Assembly: GCF_013128195.2 (NCBI RefSeq)
Contig: NZ_CP053452.2
Coordinates: forward strand, 5,642,001-5,706,000
DNA length: 64,000 nt
Direction: 5' to 3'
From: Frigoriglobus tundricola
Lineage (GTDB): Bacteria; Planctomycetota; Planctomycetia; Gemmatales; Gemmataceae
Both the position numbers and the translations under genes were made by a program. This document shows, in pieces, positions 47,528 to 56,273 of the stretch (position 1 is its first letter; the number at the start of each line of letters is the position of its first letter). The notes beneath the pieces were generated by a model. It had not been told where the DNA came from. It did not search any database and saw nothing but the letters and a program-made list of their open reading frames with translations.

Positions 47528-48643
47528 ATGGCCGTCTCCCTGTTACCACTCGTGCGGCACGCCTCCCGCGCAGCGGCCGATGGCGTTCTACTGGAACAGT
47601 TCGCCGTCCACCGCGACCAGGACGCGTTCGCCGAACTCGTGCGCCGCCACGGCCCGCTGGTGTACCGCACCTGCCGACAGATGGTCGGGGCGGCCGACGC
47701 CGATGACGCGTTTCAAGCCACCTTTCTTGTGCTCGCGGCCCGCCCACGCGTCGCCGCGTCAACCGGATCCGTCGCCGGGTGGCTCATCGGGGTGGCCCGC
47801 CGCGTGTCCTTACAGGTGCGCCGGTCGGCCCACCGACGGGCCCGCCACGAGGCGGTGGCGGCCCGTCGTGACCCGCAGGCGTGTTCGGTTCGGGGGCCGA
47901 CGGATGGTGACGGTGCCCTCACCGAGGAGATCGCCCGCCTTCCGGACGGACTTCGCGCCCCGGTCGTCGAATGCCTCCTTCGGGGGCGCCCTCAGGACCA
48001 GGTCGCGGCCGATCTCGGCTGCACGACTCGCACGCTGAGGCGGCGGTTGGAGCTGGCTCGGGGCCTGCTCCGAAGCCGGTTGATGCGGCGGGGCGTTGTC
48101 CCGGCGGTGGCGGTCTCGCTGACCGGCGGTATCGGTCCGGCCGCACCCCAACCGGCAGGGCTGGGCGAACGAACGGTGGCCGTGGCGCTTGATGTTCTGG
48201 CCGGCAAGGGGACTCGTCCGGCCCTCCTCGCGAAAGGAACGGTTAAAGCCATGATGGCGCAAACAGTGTACCGGTGGGTGGCGGCCGCAGCGGTCGCCCT
48301 GGTCGCGGTCGGGATGGGGTTCGGCGGGGCGGTCGCCCCGCCCGTTCCGGCGGCCGCTACGCCGGCACCAAGTGATGAGCAGCAAGCCAAGACGGTTCCG
48401 CCGCAAGCCAAGGCCGTTTCGCCAGTACGATACGCGCCGAGAATCACCTCGGCCGACGGCCCGTCGCCCGGTGTCATTCGGGCGTTGGCGGCCGAGGCCG
48501 AATTCCTCCGCGGGGAGCTCACCGAGCTGTGGTTCGGGAAAGACAAACGCCCCGGGCGGGAGTGGAAGGTGTCGGTGCTCGGGGCGAAGACGGGTGACCC
48601 GGTGCCTCCCCCCGCCGCGGACGACATTCGTGTGATGTACTAG
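47528..48643 (+). CDS. ECF sigma factor with membrane segment, ending at an in-frame TAG
   Basis: 371 residues to the TAG. Sigma region 2: LLEQFAVHRDQDAFAELVRR, ADADDAFQATFLVLAARPRV; region 4: LPDGLRAPVVECLLRGRPQD, CTTRTLRRRLELARGLLRSR. One membrane helix (WVAAAAVALVAVGMGFGGAV) near residue 260. Beyond it begins an extracytoplasmic domain that continues in the same frame after the TAG at 48641-48643 (see the next feature). The ATG with AAGGA upstream is chosen over a far upstream ATG. Confidence 0.85.
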   Translation: MAVSLLPLVRHASRAAADGVLLEQFAVHRDQDAFAELVRRHGPLVYRTCRQMVGAADADDAFQATFLVLAARPRVAASTGSVAGWLIGVARRVSLQVRRSAHRRARHEAVAARRDPQACSVRGPTDGDGALTEEIARLPDGLRAPVVECLLRGRPQDQVAADLGCTTRTLRRRLELARGLLRSRLMRRGVVPAVAVSLTGGIGPAAPQPAGLGERTVAVALDVLAGKGTRPALLAKGTVKAMMAQTVYRWVAAAAVALVAVGMGFGGAVAPPVPAAATPAPSDEQQAKTVPPQAKAVSPVRYAPRITSADGPSPGVIRALAAEAEFLRGELTELWFGKDKRPGREWKVSVLGAKTGDPVPPPAADDIRVMY

Positions 48644-48652
48644 AAGGGCGGT

Positions 48653-49264
48653 GTGGAGGGATCATCGGCGCGACTGGAATTCGGCGGCGGCAAACTGACC
48701 CGTGCCTGGGTGGACCTGTCGGGGCCGATCGAGCCCGTAATCGACGACCAGTTACCGCAGGAGATGACCAGGGTGGTGCTCGCCGAGCAATTCGGCGCGG
48801 CGCTCCCATGGTGGGCGAACGAAGGCGTCCCCCTTTTGGCCTCGTCCCAGCGACGACAATCTCAAGCCGATGCCCGGTGTCGGGAGGGCTTGAACCAGGG
48901 CCGGGCCGTCCGCCTCCGGGCGCTGTTTGCCTTAACCGCGGCCCCCCGGGACGCCGGGGTGGCCGGCGCTCAAGGCCATTCCGTTGGCCGCTTCCTACTC
49001 TTGCAGGCGGATGCTGAAGGCCGATGTCGGCACTACGCGGCGATCGGGGATTTTTTGAGACTGGGGGCCAAAAGCGGTTGGGATAGTGCGGCGAAGGAGG
49101 TGTACGGGTTCCCGGACGTACCGGCCTTGGAAGCGTCGTGGATCAAGTGGATGAAGTCTCGCGAGTCGGACCTGCGCCCGGCGGCTCCGCCCTACGCCGC
49201 GGTCGAGGCGCTTCCGCCCGCGCCGCCGACGATTCCGCCGGTGCAGACGAACGGGGGGAAGTGA
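48653..49264 (+). CDS. Peptidase-like C-terminal domain, in frame with the upstream sigma factor
   Basis: 203 residues from a GTG (48653), but homology pattern and frame continue the sigma gene through TAG: after DIRVMY comes KGGVEGSSARLEFGGGKLTR. It resembles the putative metalloprotease domain often fused to planctomycete sigma factors (RVVLAEQFGAALPWWANEGV, GAQGHSVGRFLLLQADAEGR, VYGFPDVPALEASWIKWMKS). The usual HEVTH is replaced by QEMTR, so zinc binding is lost. Possibly the 3' half of one gene broken by a nonsense change. Confidence 0.6.
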   Translation: MEGSSARLEFGGGKLTRAWVDLSGPIEPVIDDQLPQEMTRVVLAEQFGAALPWWANEGVPLLASSQRRQSQADARCREGLNQGRAVRLRALFALTAAPRDAGVAGAQGHSVGRFLLLQADAEGRCRHYAAIGDFLRLGAKSGWDSAAKEVYGFPDVPALEASWIKWMKSRESDLRPAAPPYAAVEALPPAPPTIPPVQTNGGK

Positions 49265-49342
49265 GAACCGGCCGCGATGGAATAGCACCCCATCTGACAG
49301 CCGGTTATTTGTGATCAGCGCCCCGGTCACTGCGATGGCGGC

Positions 49343-49593
49343 ATGGCCGAGCCCACGTGCCCCGGCTGTCGGGAACTCCTCCATCGCGTGACCGACCTCG
49401 AAGCCCGGGGCGCCGAGTTGACCCGGATGCTCGAGGGCGCCATTCGCACCGGCAAGCAACAGGCCGCCTCTTCCGCAAAGGCCCGCCCACACCCGAGCCC
49501 AAAACGCCCGGACGCAAGTCGGGTGGCGCACAAGGTGCCCACGGGCGCCGCCCGAACCGGAAGGTGTGGGGCGGGAACCGGACGGGCGTTTGA
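49343..49593 (+). pseudogene. IS66-type transposase N-terminal fragment
   Basis: MAEPTCPGCRELLHRVTDLE, LTRMLEGAIRTGKQQAA, then, after a frame change, FRKGPPTPEPKTPGRKSGGA. This is the leucine-zipper/zinc-linker start of IS66-like transposases. No catalytic part follows, so it is a remnant. Confidence 0.6.
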
Positions 49594-50373
49594 TGTCCGT
49601 GCTGAAGACGTGCTGCCGCGGGGGCTCTCGTTTGGTGGATCACGTCAGCCGGATGTTGTGATGGTTCGGCAACCGGCAACTCCCTCGCCCAGTGTAGTGT
49701 TGGGACGCTAACGAGTCCCTTTTTGACACTTGAGCAGCAGGAGTGAGCGGGGTCGGTGTCGGGTAGACCGGTCGGGCTTCGTTTTCCGGCGCCCGGGGCG
49801 AAGCCCCCCCCGCCGCGAGAAGCTCCGCTGACAGGGTCGGGGAGAGAGCGGAGGGGGCGGGGAGGGGGCTTCGCCGTCGGACGGCCCATTCCCCTTCGGG
49901 CGGGCGCGGCTTAGCCAACCCAATCCATGCACTCCTGCTGCTAACGAGTCCCCCCTTGCTGCTCTCCTTTTGGGGCGCACACGCATCGGGCTCGCGGTTG
50001 TTCGTCCCATAGCGGACGGGAAGCCCGAACCGGCAGCGGCCCAGCGTATCTTCGGCGGTCAACTGAGGCACCCAATAACCGACTGCGGACCTGTAGCGAA
50101 ACGTCTCAACCCGCATTTCCCAGATCACATTCCGCTTTCGGCACGGTCCGTGAACCAGAACTCTAAATCTGAGTAATTCTGACTAATTTTAATTAAATTA
50201 AATGTTAGCGCCTTCGGCGTGAGGTGGTCCCCTTGTCGCACTCGGCTCGGCGCGGCCGTCGACCGTGGCCCAGGTGACGCACGGGATCAGTCACCTGGGA
50301 AAAAATTGGGAAAAAATTCTCCGCCCGTGTCAGAAATGAGGTGCGCTGTTCGTGTGGAAGATGAGAGACTCGC
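49594..50373. repeat. Gene-free region with dispersed-repeat sequence
   Basis: GCTAACGAGTCCC occurs at 49707 and 49940; AGCAGCAGGAGTG (49733-49745) is inverted at 49930-49942. Between them is GC-rich sequence, including 49814-49833, which is identical (inverted) to 34501-34520 inside wspE. From 50150 it is AT-rich (AATTTTAATTAAATTAAATG, about 50185-50205), a likely promoter area for the ECF gene at 50374. Confidence 0.6.
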
Positions 50374-50916
50374 ATGGCTCTTGAACTGGATTTAATTGTC
50401 CAGATTCTGCTCCGCGAACGCCTCCGTGTGGCGGCCCTTGCGTCCGCCATTACCCGGGATGTCCACGCCGCAGACGACATCTTCCAGCAGGTCGTGCTGG
50501 AGGCACTGGAGTCGCGCGCCCAGTTCCGCAGCCCGGACCACGTTCTGGCCTGGGCCCTACGCACCGCCCGCCACCGGGCCGTGGACTGTGCCCGGAGCCG
50601 GCGGCTCCACCTGCTCCCGGACGAGATCTTGGAGGCGCTCGAGGCGCGGTGGGCCGAGCCGGTCGGGGACTCGATCTCGGACCGCGGCGAGGCGCTCCAC
50701 GGGTGCCTGGGTCAGTTGACGCCGTCCGCACGGGAGCTGCTCCAGATGAGATACGCGGAGCGGTTGCCCGTGGCGGAAGTGGCGGCGCGGTTGAGCCGGA
50801 CGGTCGATGCCGTGTACCAAATGCTCTCGCGCATCCACCGCGCCCTGCGCGAGTGCGTCGAGCGCAAACTGCCGGTTGGGAACGGACCCCCGAACGCAGA
50901 GGGGGTTCGCTCGTGA
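50374..50916 (+). CDS. ECF-type RNA polymerase sigma factor
   Basis: 180 residues. Region 2: ITRDVHAADDIFQQVVLEAL, FRSPDHVLAWALRTARHRAV; region 4: LTPSARELLQMRYAERLPVA, VAARLSRTVDAVYQMLSRIH. A short stand-alone sigma of the planctomycete ECF type. Its TGA overlaps the GTG of the FecR-like gene, the classic sigma/anti-sigma coupling. Confidence 0.88.
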   Translation: MALELDLIVQILLRERLRVAALASAITRDVHAADDIFQQVVLEALESRAQFRSPDHVLAWALRTARHRAVDCARSRRLHLLPDEILEALEARWAEPVGDSISDRGEALHGCLGQLTPSARELLQMRYAERLPVAEVAARLSRTVDAVYQMLSRIHRALRECVERKLPVGNGPPNAEGVRS

Positions 50917-52286
50917 GCACGCACCCGGACACCCGGTTCGCCGACCTGCTCGTGCGGTACTGGGACGACGCGCTCGCGCCCGCGGAGGCGGAGGAGCTGG
51001 AGCAGCGGCTGGCCGCCGATCCGGCCGCGCGCGAGTGGCTCCGGGTGTTCGCGCTCCAGGTGGTCGCGGCCGCGGAGTTGCGTGCGGCGCGGCCCGCTCC
51101 GGAACGCCCCGCTCCGGAACGCCCCGCCCCGGAACGCCCCGCCCCGGAACGCCCCGCGGCCGCCGCGGAACGCGCACCGACCGAGCGGCACAAGCCGAGT
51201 CGGCGCCGCGCGTTGTGGTCCCTCGGCGGGGGCCTGGCGGCCGCGGTCGCCGCGGTCGCGGGCGGCCGGTGGCTGGGCACGGGACCGTCCGATCCGGCGC
51301 CCGCGGCGGACCGGTTCGTCCGGCTCACCGCGATTCGTGGTGCGGTGGTGGTGCGCGGCGCGGACGGTGCCGAGCTGCCGACCGATGGCGCCGTGCCGAC
51401 CGGGAGCACGATCGCGACCAACGGCCCGGGCGCGTCGGTCGTGCTGCTGTACCCGAACGGGACCAACGTGACGCTGACCGAGGACTCGGCCGTCACCCTC
51501 GGCCCGACCGACGATCGGCTCCGGCTCGACCGCGGGGCGCTCGCCGCGGACGTGCAGCCGCCGCTCGTCAGCGGCTCCGCGCTGACACTGGCGACATCGG
51601 AAACGCTCATCACCAGCGCGACCAAGGCGGTCGTGACGCTCACGCAGGCGGTGCGGCTGACGGAACTGGGCGTGCAGCACGGGTCCGTGAGTGTGACCGC
51701 GCCCGGCGGGCGCTGGCTGGGCGCGGTGAACGGGGGGGAACTGCTCACGGTCCGGTCCGACGGCGAGTGCCGGAAGCAAGCGCACCCCGTCGCGCCGGAC
51801 GAGTACGCCCTGGACCTGACCCGCCCGCTACCGGCGGGCTGGGCCGTGGGGCGGCTCGCGGCCCGCGCCGACCGCCCGGCCCTAGTTCCCGAGTTCTGGT
51901 TCGACCCGTTCCACCAGCGGCAGATGTTCCAGATCCGCTCCGACAAGGCGTGGGCCCGGGGCTTCTTCCGGCTGACGCCGGACTCGGTGGTGAAGGTACG
52001 CTACCGAGTGGCGCGGCCCGGTTCGGGACAGGTGTGCCTGTGCGTCCGCACGCCGGACGTCCGCTCCCCCGACACCGGAATGCTGGAGTGGAACGGCCAT
52101 TACGGCGCGGGGGGGGCCGATGACGGTTCCTGGCAGACGCTCGAAATACGTGCCGGCGCGATGCTCGAAAACCGGTACGCGCCGCAATTTGGTTATCCCT
52201 GGGTCAGTTTCTTACTCATCTTCAACACGTTCGAGACGGACCTGGGGTTGCAAGTGGCCGAGTTCCGGGTGACCGCCCCGAACTGA
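50913..52286 (+). CDS. FecR-like anti-sigma/sensor membrane protein
   Basis: 457 residues. Cytoplasmic anti-sigma-like helices (FADLLVRYWDDALAPAEAEE, AADPAAREWLRVFALQVVAA), an Ala-Pro-Glu-Arg-Pro tandem repeat linker (about 61-81), one membrane helix (ALWSLGGGLAAAVAAVAGG) and a periplasmic FecR domain (IRGAVVVRGADGAELPTDGA, ATNGPGASVVLLYPNGTNVT, LDRGALAADVQPP). A distal beta-sandwich domain may bind carbohydrate. It probably holds the sigma factor from the adjacent gene at the membrane. Confidence 0.85.
   Translation: MSTHPDTRFADLLVRYWDDALAPAEAEELEQRLAADPAAREWLRVFALQVVAAAELRAARPAPERPAPERPAPERPAPERPAAAAERAPTERHKPSRRRALWSLGGGLAAAVAAVAGGRWLGTGPSDPAPAADRFVRLTAIRGAVVVRGADGAELPTDGAVPTGSTIATNGPGASVVLLYPNGTNVTLTEDSAVTLGPTDDRLRLDRGALAADVQPPLVSGSALTLATSETLITSATKAVVTLTQAVRLTELGVQHGSVSVTAPGGRWLGAVNGGELLTVRSDGECRKQAHPVAPDEYALDLTRPLPAGWAVGRLAARADRPALVPEFWFDPFHQRQMFQIRSDKAWARGFFRLTPDSVVKVRYRVARPGSGQVCLCVRTPDVRSPDTGMLEWNGHYGAGGADDGSWQTLEIRAGAMLENRYAPQFGYPWVSFLLIFNTFETDLGLQVAEFRVTAPN
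51096..51155 (+). repeat. Four 15-bp tandem repeats in the FecR-like gene
   Basis: Units GC[T/C]CCGGAACGCCCC at 51096, 51111, 51126 and 51141 encode APERP four times in the cytoplasmic linker. In-frame copy changes would alter linker length without breaking the gene. Confidence 0.85.
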
Positions 52287-52605
52287 GCCCGTCAGAAGTG
52301 GTACCGAAGCGAGGAGGTTTCAAGTACCCGTCATTCTCCGTTCCCGGGTCTTCGGTTGCGGGTGGTCGGTCGGCCCGCTCGCCTCGCACCTTCGACCCGG
52401 AACAACAGAGCCTGTCGGAGCTTGAAACTCCTGGCGTTCTCGTGGAAGAGCACCTGTCGCGGGTGAGCGCTTTGCCCCCTCCCGCCCCACCGAAAGAGTG
52501 GGGAACCGGGCAACAGCGGTCAGTCCAGATGGGGCCGCTTCCGCGCGAATCGGTCCGCGGCCGGTGTTGCGGTTTCTTCTCTCCGTTTCATTGGAGGTCT
52601 CTCCC
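52287..52605. other. 319-bp gap before DUF1559 gene
   Basis: No gene seen. GTTCCCGGGTC (52340-52350) can pair with GACCCGGAAC (52394-52403) with one bulge. Probably leader or promoter sequence for the downstream gene. Confidence 0.45.
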
Positions 52606-53736
52606 ATGCGGTTCCTCTTCCCTCGGGCGCGTTCCGCTCGCGCCTTCACGCTCATCGAACTGTTGGTGGTGATCGCGATCATCGCGATTCTCATCGGCCT
52701 TCTTCTCCCGGCCGTCCAGAAGGTGCGCGAGGCCGCGGCCCGCATCCAGTCCTCGAACAACCTGAAGCAGATCGGGATCGCCCTGCACGCCGCCCACGAC
52801 ACGATGGGCGTGTTCCCGCCGCTGCTGGTCAACCAGTGGGAGTCGTTCAACGGCGGCTCGGGTGCGGTGCATTACGCCGGCCCGTACCTGCCGAACAACA
52901 TCAACACCTGCGGGAGCGACAAGACCACGTTCTTCTACGCCCTGCTGCCGTACATCGAGCAGCAGAACCTGTACAGCTCGATCAGCGGGTACCAGTACTT
53001 CCTGATGGGGACGCGCAAAGACAACCCGAACCTGCTGGTCGGCTCGACCACCCCCAAGACGTACATCGCGCCGTCCGACAACAGCCCGTACCAGTACGTC
53101 AACTGGTCCTGGCCGTACACGAACAACGAGCAGGTGTTCCAGATGGGCCTGGTCAGCTACGCGGCCAACGCCCGGGTGTTCGGCCAATCGGCCCCGACCG
53201 GCGACGGCGGGTGGAGCGTTTGGGAGGTGGCGTGGAACAACGCCGGTGGCGGGGCGATGCGGATGACCGGCATCACCGACGGCACCTCGAACACGATGGC
53301 CGTGGTCGAACGTTCGATGGTGCGCGGCAGCCAGCAAATGTATTACAAAGACTGGAGCGTGGTAAACTCCGGGAACGGTTCGGTCACGCCCGGGGGCATC
53401 AGCATGTGGGCGACCACCGACACGCCGCCGGAGGGGATGCCGTTCTTCGGGTGCAACTGTAAGGACCCGACCCAGACCTGGGACGCCACCTACGGTCAGT
53501 GGTGGCTGGCCAACTGCCGGATGGTCGCCGGGGACCCGAACGAGTACTTCCAGCCGCCCACCCCGCGCCTCGTGCTGTCCCAGCAGCAGGCGTTCAACAT
53601 CTATCCCTATAACGTTGCCGGAACCCAGACCCTGATGTGCGACGGGAGCGTCCGTCTCATGCCGACGTCGGTGTCCGTCCAGGCCTGGAGTGCGGCGGTC
53701 ACCCCGGCCGGGGGCGAAGTGATCTCCCTCCCGTGA
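52606..53736 (+). CDS. DUF1559 protein with type IV pilin-like N-terminus
   Basis: 376 residues. [20 protein letters not shown] then [40 protein letters not shown]. Conserved [20 protein letters not shown] and the tail [27 protein letters not shown] nine bases upstream fixes the ATG. It belongs to a transcription unit with the ECF sigma, FecR-like and lipoprotein genes. Confidence 0.92.
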   Translation: MRFLFPRARSARAFTLIELLVVIAIIAILIGLLLPAVQKVREAAARIQSSNNLKQIGIALHAAHDTMGVFPPLLVNQWESFNGGSGAVHYAGPYLPNNINTCGSDKTTFFYALLPYIEQQNLYSSISGYQYFLMGTRKDNPNLLVGSTTPKTYIAPSDNSPYQYVNWSWPYTNNEQVFQMGLVSYAANARVFGQSAPTGDGGWSVWEVAWNNAGGGAMRMTGITDGTSNTMAVVERSMVRGSQQMYYKDWSVVNSGNGSVTPGGISMWATTDTPPEGMPFFGCNCKDPTQTWDATYGQWWLANCRMVAGDPNEYFQPPTPRLVLSQQQAFNIYPYNVAGTQTLMCDGSVRLMPTSVSVQAWSAAVTPAGGEVISLP

Positions 53737-53764
53737 CCAACTGATCCGAACCGGCGCACGTCGG

Positions 53765-53786
53765 GGGGGCGGCATCCGTCGCCCCC
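53765..53786 (+). terminator. GC hairpin after DUF1559 stop
   Basis: GGGGGCG (53765-53771) pairs with CGCCCCC (53780-53786), 28 bases after the stop. Confidence 0.5.
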
Positions 53787-53822
53787 GGCGGGCGAAGTGT
53801 TCCCTGAACAAATGACCCGAAC

Positions 53823-53860
53823 CGGTGCGCGGCGGCGATATTTGTTGCCGCCGCGCACCG
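53823..53860 (+). terminator. 14-bp hairpin before the lipoprotein gene
   Basis: CGGTGCGCGGCGGC (53823-53836) pairs perfectly with 53847-53860 around GATATTTGTT. It lies 33 bases before the lipoprotein ATG, so it may attenuate readthrough from the abundant DUF1559 message. Confidence 0.6.
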
Positions 53861-53892
53861 CTCATCCAACATTCATTTCATCCGGAGACAGT

Positions 53893-54360
53893 ATGCAGCA
53901 CAAGGTACGGTTCGGGGCCGCGGTTCTGCTCGGCACCGTCTGCGCGGCCCTGACCTCGTGTGGGTACGGGGTTCGGGAGCAACGCCTACCGGAGACCGGC
54001 GCCACCCTCGAGGGGACGGTCTCGTACGGGGGCGAGACGGTCCCCCTTGCCCTGATCATCGTCGCCGGTTCGAACGCGTCGGCGACCGGTAACATCGACG
54101 ATTCGACCGGCCGGTTCAGCATCCAGAACGTCCCGCTCGGGGAGGTGAAGATCGGGATCAACATCGATGCGGCCAAGGGCGAGTTGCAGGGCAAGCTCAT
54201 GTCCGGCTACTATCAGGGACCGGATGCCAAGAAGAAGGGAATCGTGGCCCCGCCCAAGGTGGTCAACGTCCCAAAGAAGTACGCCGACCCGAACACTTCG
54301 GGGCTCACGACCACCATCAGCGCCGGGAGCAACACGTTCGACATCAAGATCCCGAAGTGA
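53893..54360 (+). CDS. Lipoprotein paired with DUF1559
   Basis: 155 residues. Signal peptide with lipobox AALTSC (Cys 23), then TGATLEGTVSYGGETVPLAL, IDDSTGRFSIQNVPLGEVKI, a carboxypeptidase-regulatory-like beta-sandwich as in the lipoprotein at 42993. GGAGA lies upstream of the ATG. Envelope protein of unknown function. Confidence 0.8.
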   Translation: MQHKVRFGAAVLLGTVCAALTSCGYGVREQRLPETGATLEGTVSYGGETVPLALIIVAGSNASATGNIDDSTGRFSIQNVPLGEVKIGINIDAAKGELQGKLMSGYYQGPDAKKKGIVAPPKVVNVPKKYADPNTSGLTTTISAGSNTFDIKIPK

Positions 54361-54363
54361 CGA

Positions 54364-54395
54364 ACCGGTGCGGAGCCTTCGGGCTCCGCACCGGT
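54364..54395. terminator. Terminator hairpin with UUCG tetraloop
   Basis: ACCGGTGCGGAGCC (54364-54377) pairs perfectly with 54382-54395 around TTCG, a C(UUCG)G tetraloop. It starts four bases after the lipoprotein stop and faces the converging MFS gene. Confidence 0.8.
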
Positions 54396-54500
54396 GGGTC
54401 GTCGTCGATCGTGTTCGGGCGTCCCGGACCCGCCGGCCACCCGGCGGCCCGGGATGTGTACAGGGCTCTGTCGGGATCGGGTGAGGCGGGCCCTCCGCTC

Positions 54501-55829
54501 TCACCCCACCGCTTCGACCACTTCCGGCTCCGCATCCTTTTCTGGCTCCGCCTGCGCGTGCGTCGGCGCGTCGAGCGGGGACGCGTCCGTCCGCGCCGGG
54601 CGGAGCAGGCCCGCGAGGGCCAGCGAAATCGCCGCCGTCGCGGCAGCGACCAGCCCGACGTTGAACCAACCGGGGTTCGGGTAGCCGACCAGGTGGCCGT
54701 CCGGGGTCGTCGTCACCAGCGCGCCCGCGATCAGCGGGGCCAGCCCCGTCGCCACGTGCTGCACCGCCGTGTTCACGCTCATGAACGCGCCGCGGTTTTT
54801 CCGTTCCGCCACGCCGAGGAGCATGGCCTGCACCGGCGCCATCCGGCCGGCCGCGAACACCATGAACGCGCTCATCGTGATCGTCGCCACCCAGAGCGGC
54901 CCGGCCGGCAGGTTCGTGATCACGATGGCCATGACCAGCGCCCCGAAGCCGAGCACGCGGAACAGCCCCAGCCGCGGTAAGCGGTCGGAGAGGCGGCCGA
55001 TGACCGTCATCCCAATGAGGGTGCAGGTGCCGGCGACGAAGTAGATCTGCGACAGTTGCCCCTCGGACCAGCCGTTCGTGGCCATCAGGTACGGGCCGAT
55101 GAACGACGCGACCGTGAACGTGCCCAGCACGAGGAAGAACGAGAAGGCGAACGCCCCGAGGTGGTCGGGGTGGCGCACCACTTCTCGGAACTCGGCCCAG
55201 CGGTTCGGGCGCTCGGACGAAAGGTGCCCGCGCACGGGCGGCAGTTTCGCCCACGCGCCGGCCCACACGCCCAGGCTCAGCGCCGCGAGCGCGATGAACG
55301 GCGCCCCGCGTCCGTACTCCTCGGCCAGCAACAGTCCGGCCGGGAGGCCGGCGATGGACGCGACCGCGAACGCCGAAATGACCGCCCCCGTCGCCCGCCC
55401 GCGCTTCTCCGGCGGAAACACGTCGCCGATAACGGCCATGAGCGCCACCGCGGCCGTCCCGCCGAACGCCCCGGCCAGGGTCCGCGACACGAGCAGCCAC
55501 TCGTACCCGGACGCCAGACCACAAAACAGGGTGCTGAGGGCGAACCCCGCGTACATGGCTATCAGCACCGTCTTGCGGTCGAACCGGTCCATCACGAAGC
55601 TCGCGAGCAGGCTCGCGACGCCCGCCGCCCAGGCGTACGCCGAGACGATTTGAGCGAACTGGTCCGGGCTGATCGACAGTTCCTTCATCAACCGGCCGCC
55701 GAGCGGCATGATGATGACGAAATCGACCATGTGCGTGAACTGGATCGCCACGAGGATGAGGATCAGTCCCCACTCCGCTCTCGTGATCTGGGACAGATGG
55801 GGCGGGCGGGATCCTTCCGACGCGGGCAT
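54501..55829 (-). CDS. MFS transporter
   Basis: 442 residues with 12 predicted helices. Motif A-like loop FVMDRFDRKTVLIAMYAGFA between helices 2 and 3, and a second IGRLSDRLPRLGLFR between 8 and 9. Helix 1 carries HMVDFVIIMPLGGRLM, often seen in sugar-efflux/drug-efflux DHA1-type carriers. Central cytoplasmic loop LSSERPNRWAEFREVVRHPD. GGAGAAG upstream of the ATG; an ATG 39 bases earlier is less likely. Substrate unknown. Confidence 0.88.
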   Translation of the reverse strand: MPASEGSRPPHLSQITRAEWGLILILVAIQFTHMVDFVIIMPLGGRLMKELSISPDQFAQIVSAYAWAAGVASLLASFVMDRFDRKTVLIAMYAGFALSTLFCGLASGYEWLLVSRTLAGAFGGTAAVALMAVIGDVFPPEKRGRATGAVISAFAVASIAGLPAGLLLAEEYGRGAPFIALAALSLGVWAGAWAKLPPVRGHLSSERPNRWAEFREVVRHPDHLGAFAFSFFLVLGTFTVASFIGPYLMATNGWSEGQLSQIYFVAGTCTLIGMTVIGRLSDRLPRLGLFRVLGFGALVMAIVITNLPAGPLWVATITMSAFMVFAAGRMAPVQAMLLGVAERKNRGAFMSVNTAVQHVATGLAPLIAGALVTTTPDGHLVGYPNPGWFNVGLVAAATAAISLALAGLLRPARTDASPLDAPTHAQAEPEKDAEPEVVEAVG

Positions 55830-56273
55830 TTCGCTTCTCCGGTGTACAGGCGATAAGGAGAATACCACGGTCCGGGCTACCAGTTACAGGTCGAATTGAT
55901 GAACCGATCGGCCCATCGGGCGAATTTCGCGAGTTGGGAGGGAGGGGCAAAACCCGATCGAGGTTCGCGGGATTCCGTTCTGCACGCGGTTCGCGCGGAA
56001 CTTCCGGGCGATTCTCGCGTTAACACTTGTGCCGGGCCGGCCGGGTGATGACGCGATCGGGAGCGAAACCCGACGCGCGAACGCGAATCCGAACTTTTTC
56101 GTTCGGGTTCGGGAACTCCGAAGAGCGGCCGGCGTCAGAAAGTAGGAACTGGCTCACGACCGCCTACCACCGGCCGTAACTGCTTGCATGAGCCGGACTT
56201 TCGCGATACACTCTTCCCACTACCCGCCGTCCACTCTTCACCCGACGAGTGCCGGCCAACCGGAGCCCGGAAC
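55830..56273. other. Intergenic region between divergent genes
   Basis: 444 bp with no convincing gene. CGAATCCGAAC (56084-56094) pairs with 56101-56111 (10 of 11) around TTTTTC. Promoters for the MFS and DUF1501 genes should lie here. Confidence 0.5.

Noticed and set aside
48644-48652. Programmed readthrough of TAG 48641
   Set aside because: No consistent readthrough context is visible and the downstream domain has lost its catalytic motif, so simple decay is more likely. Kept only as an alternative.
50913-51160. CRISPR-like short repeats
   Set aside because: The 15-bp units are contiguous, in frame and encode a Pro-rich linker; there are no spacers. No CRISPR array was seen in the window.
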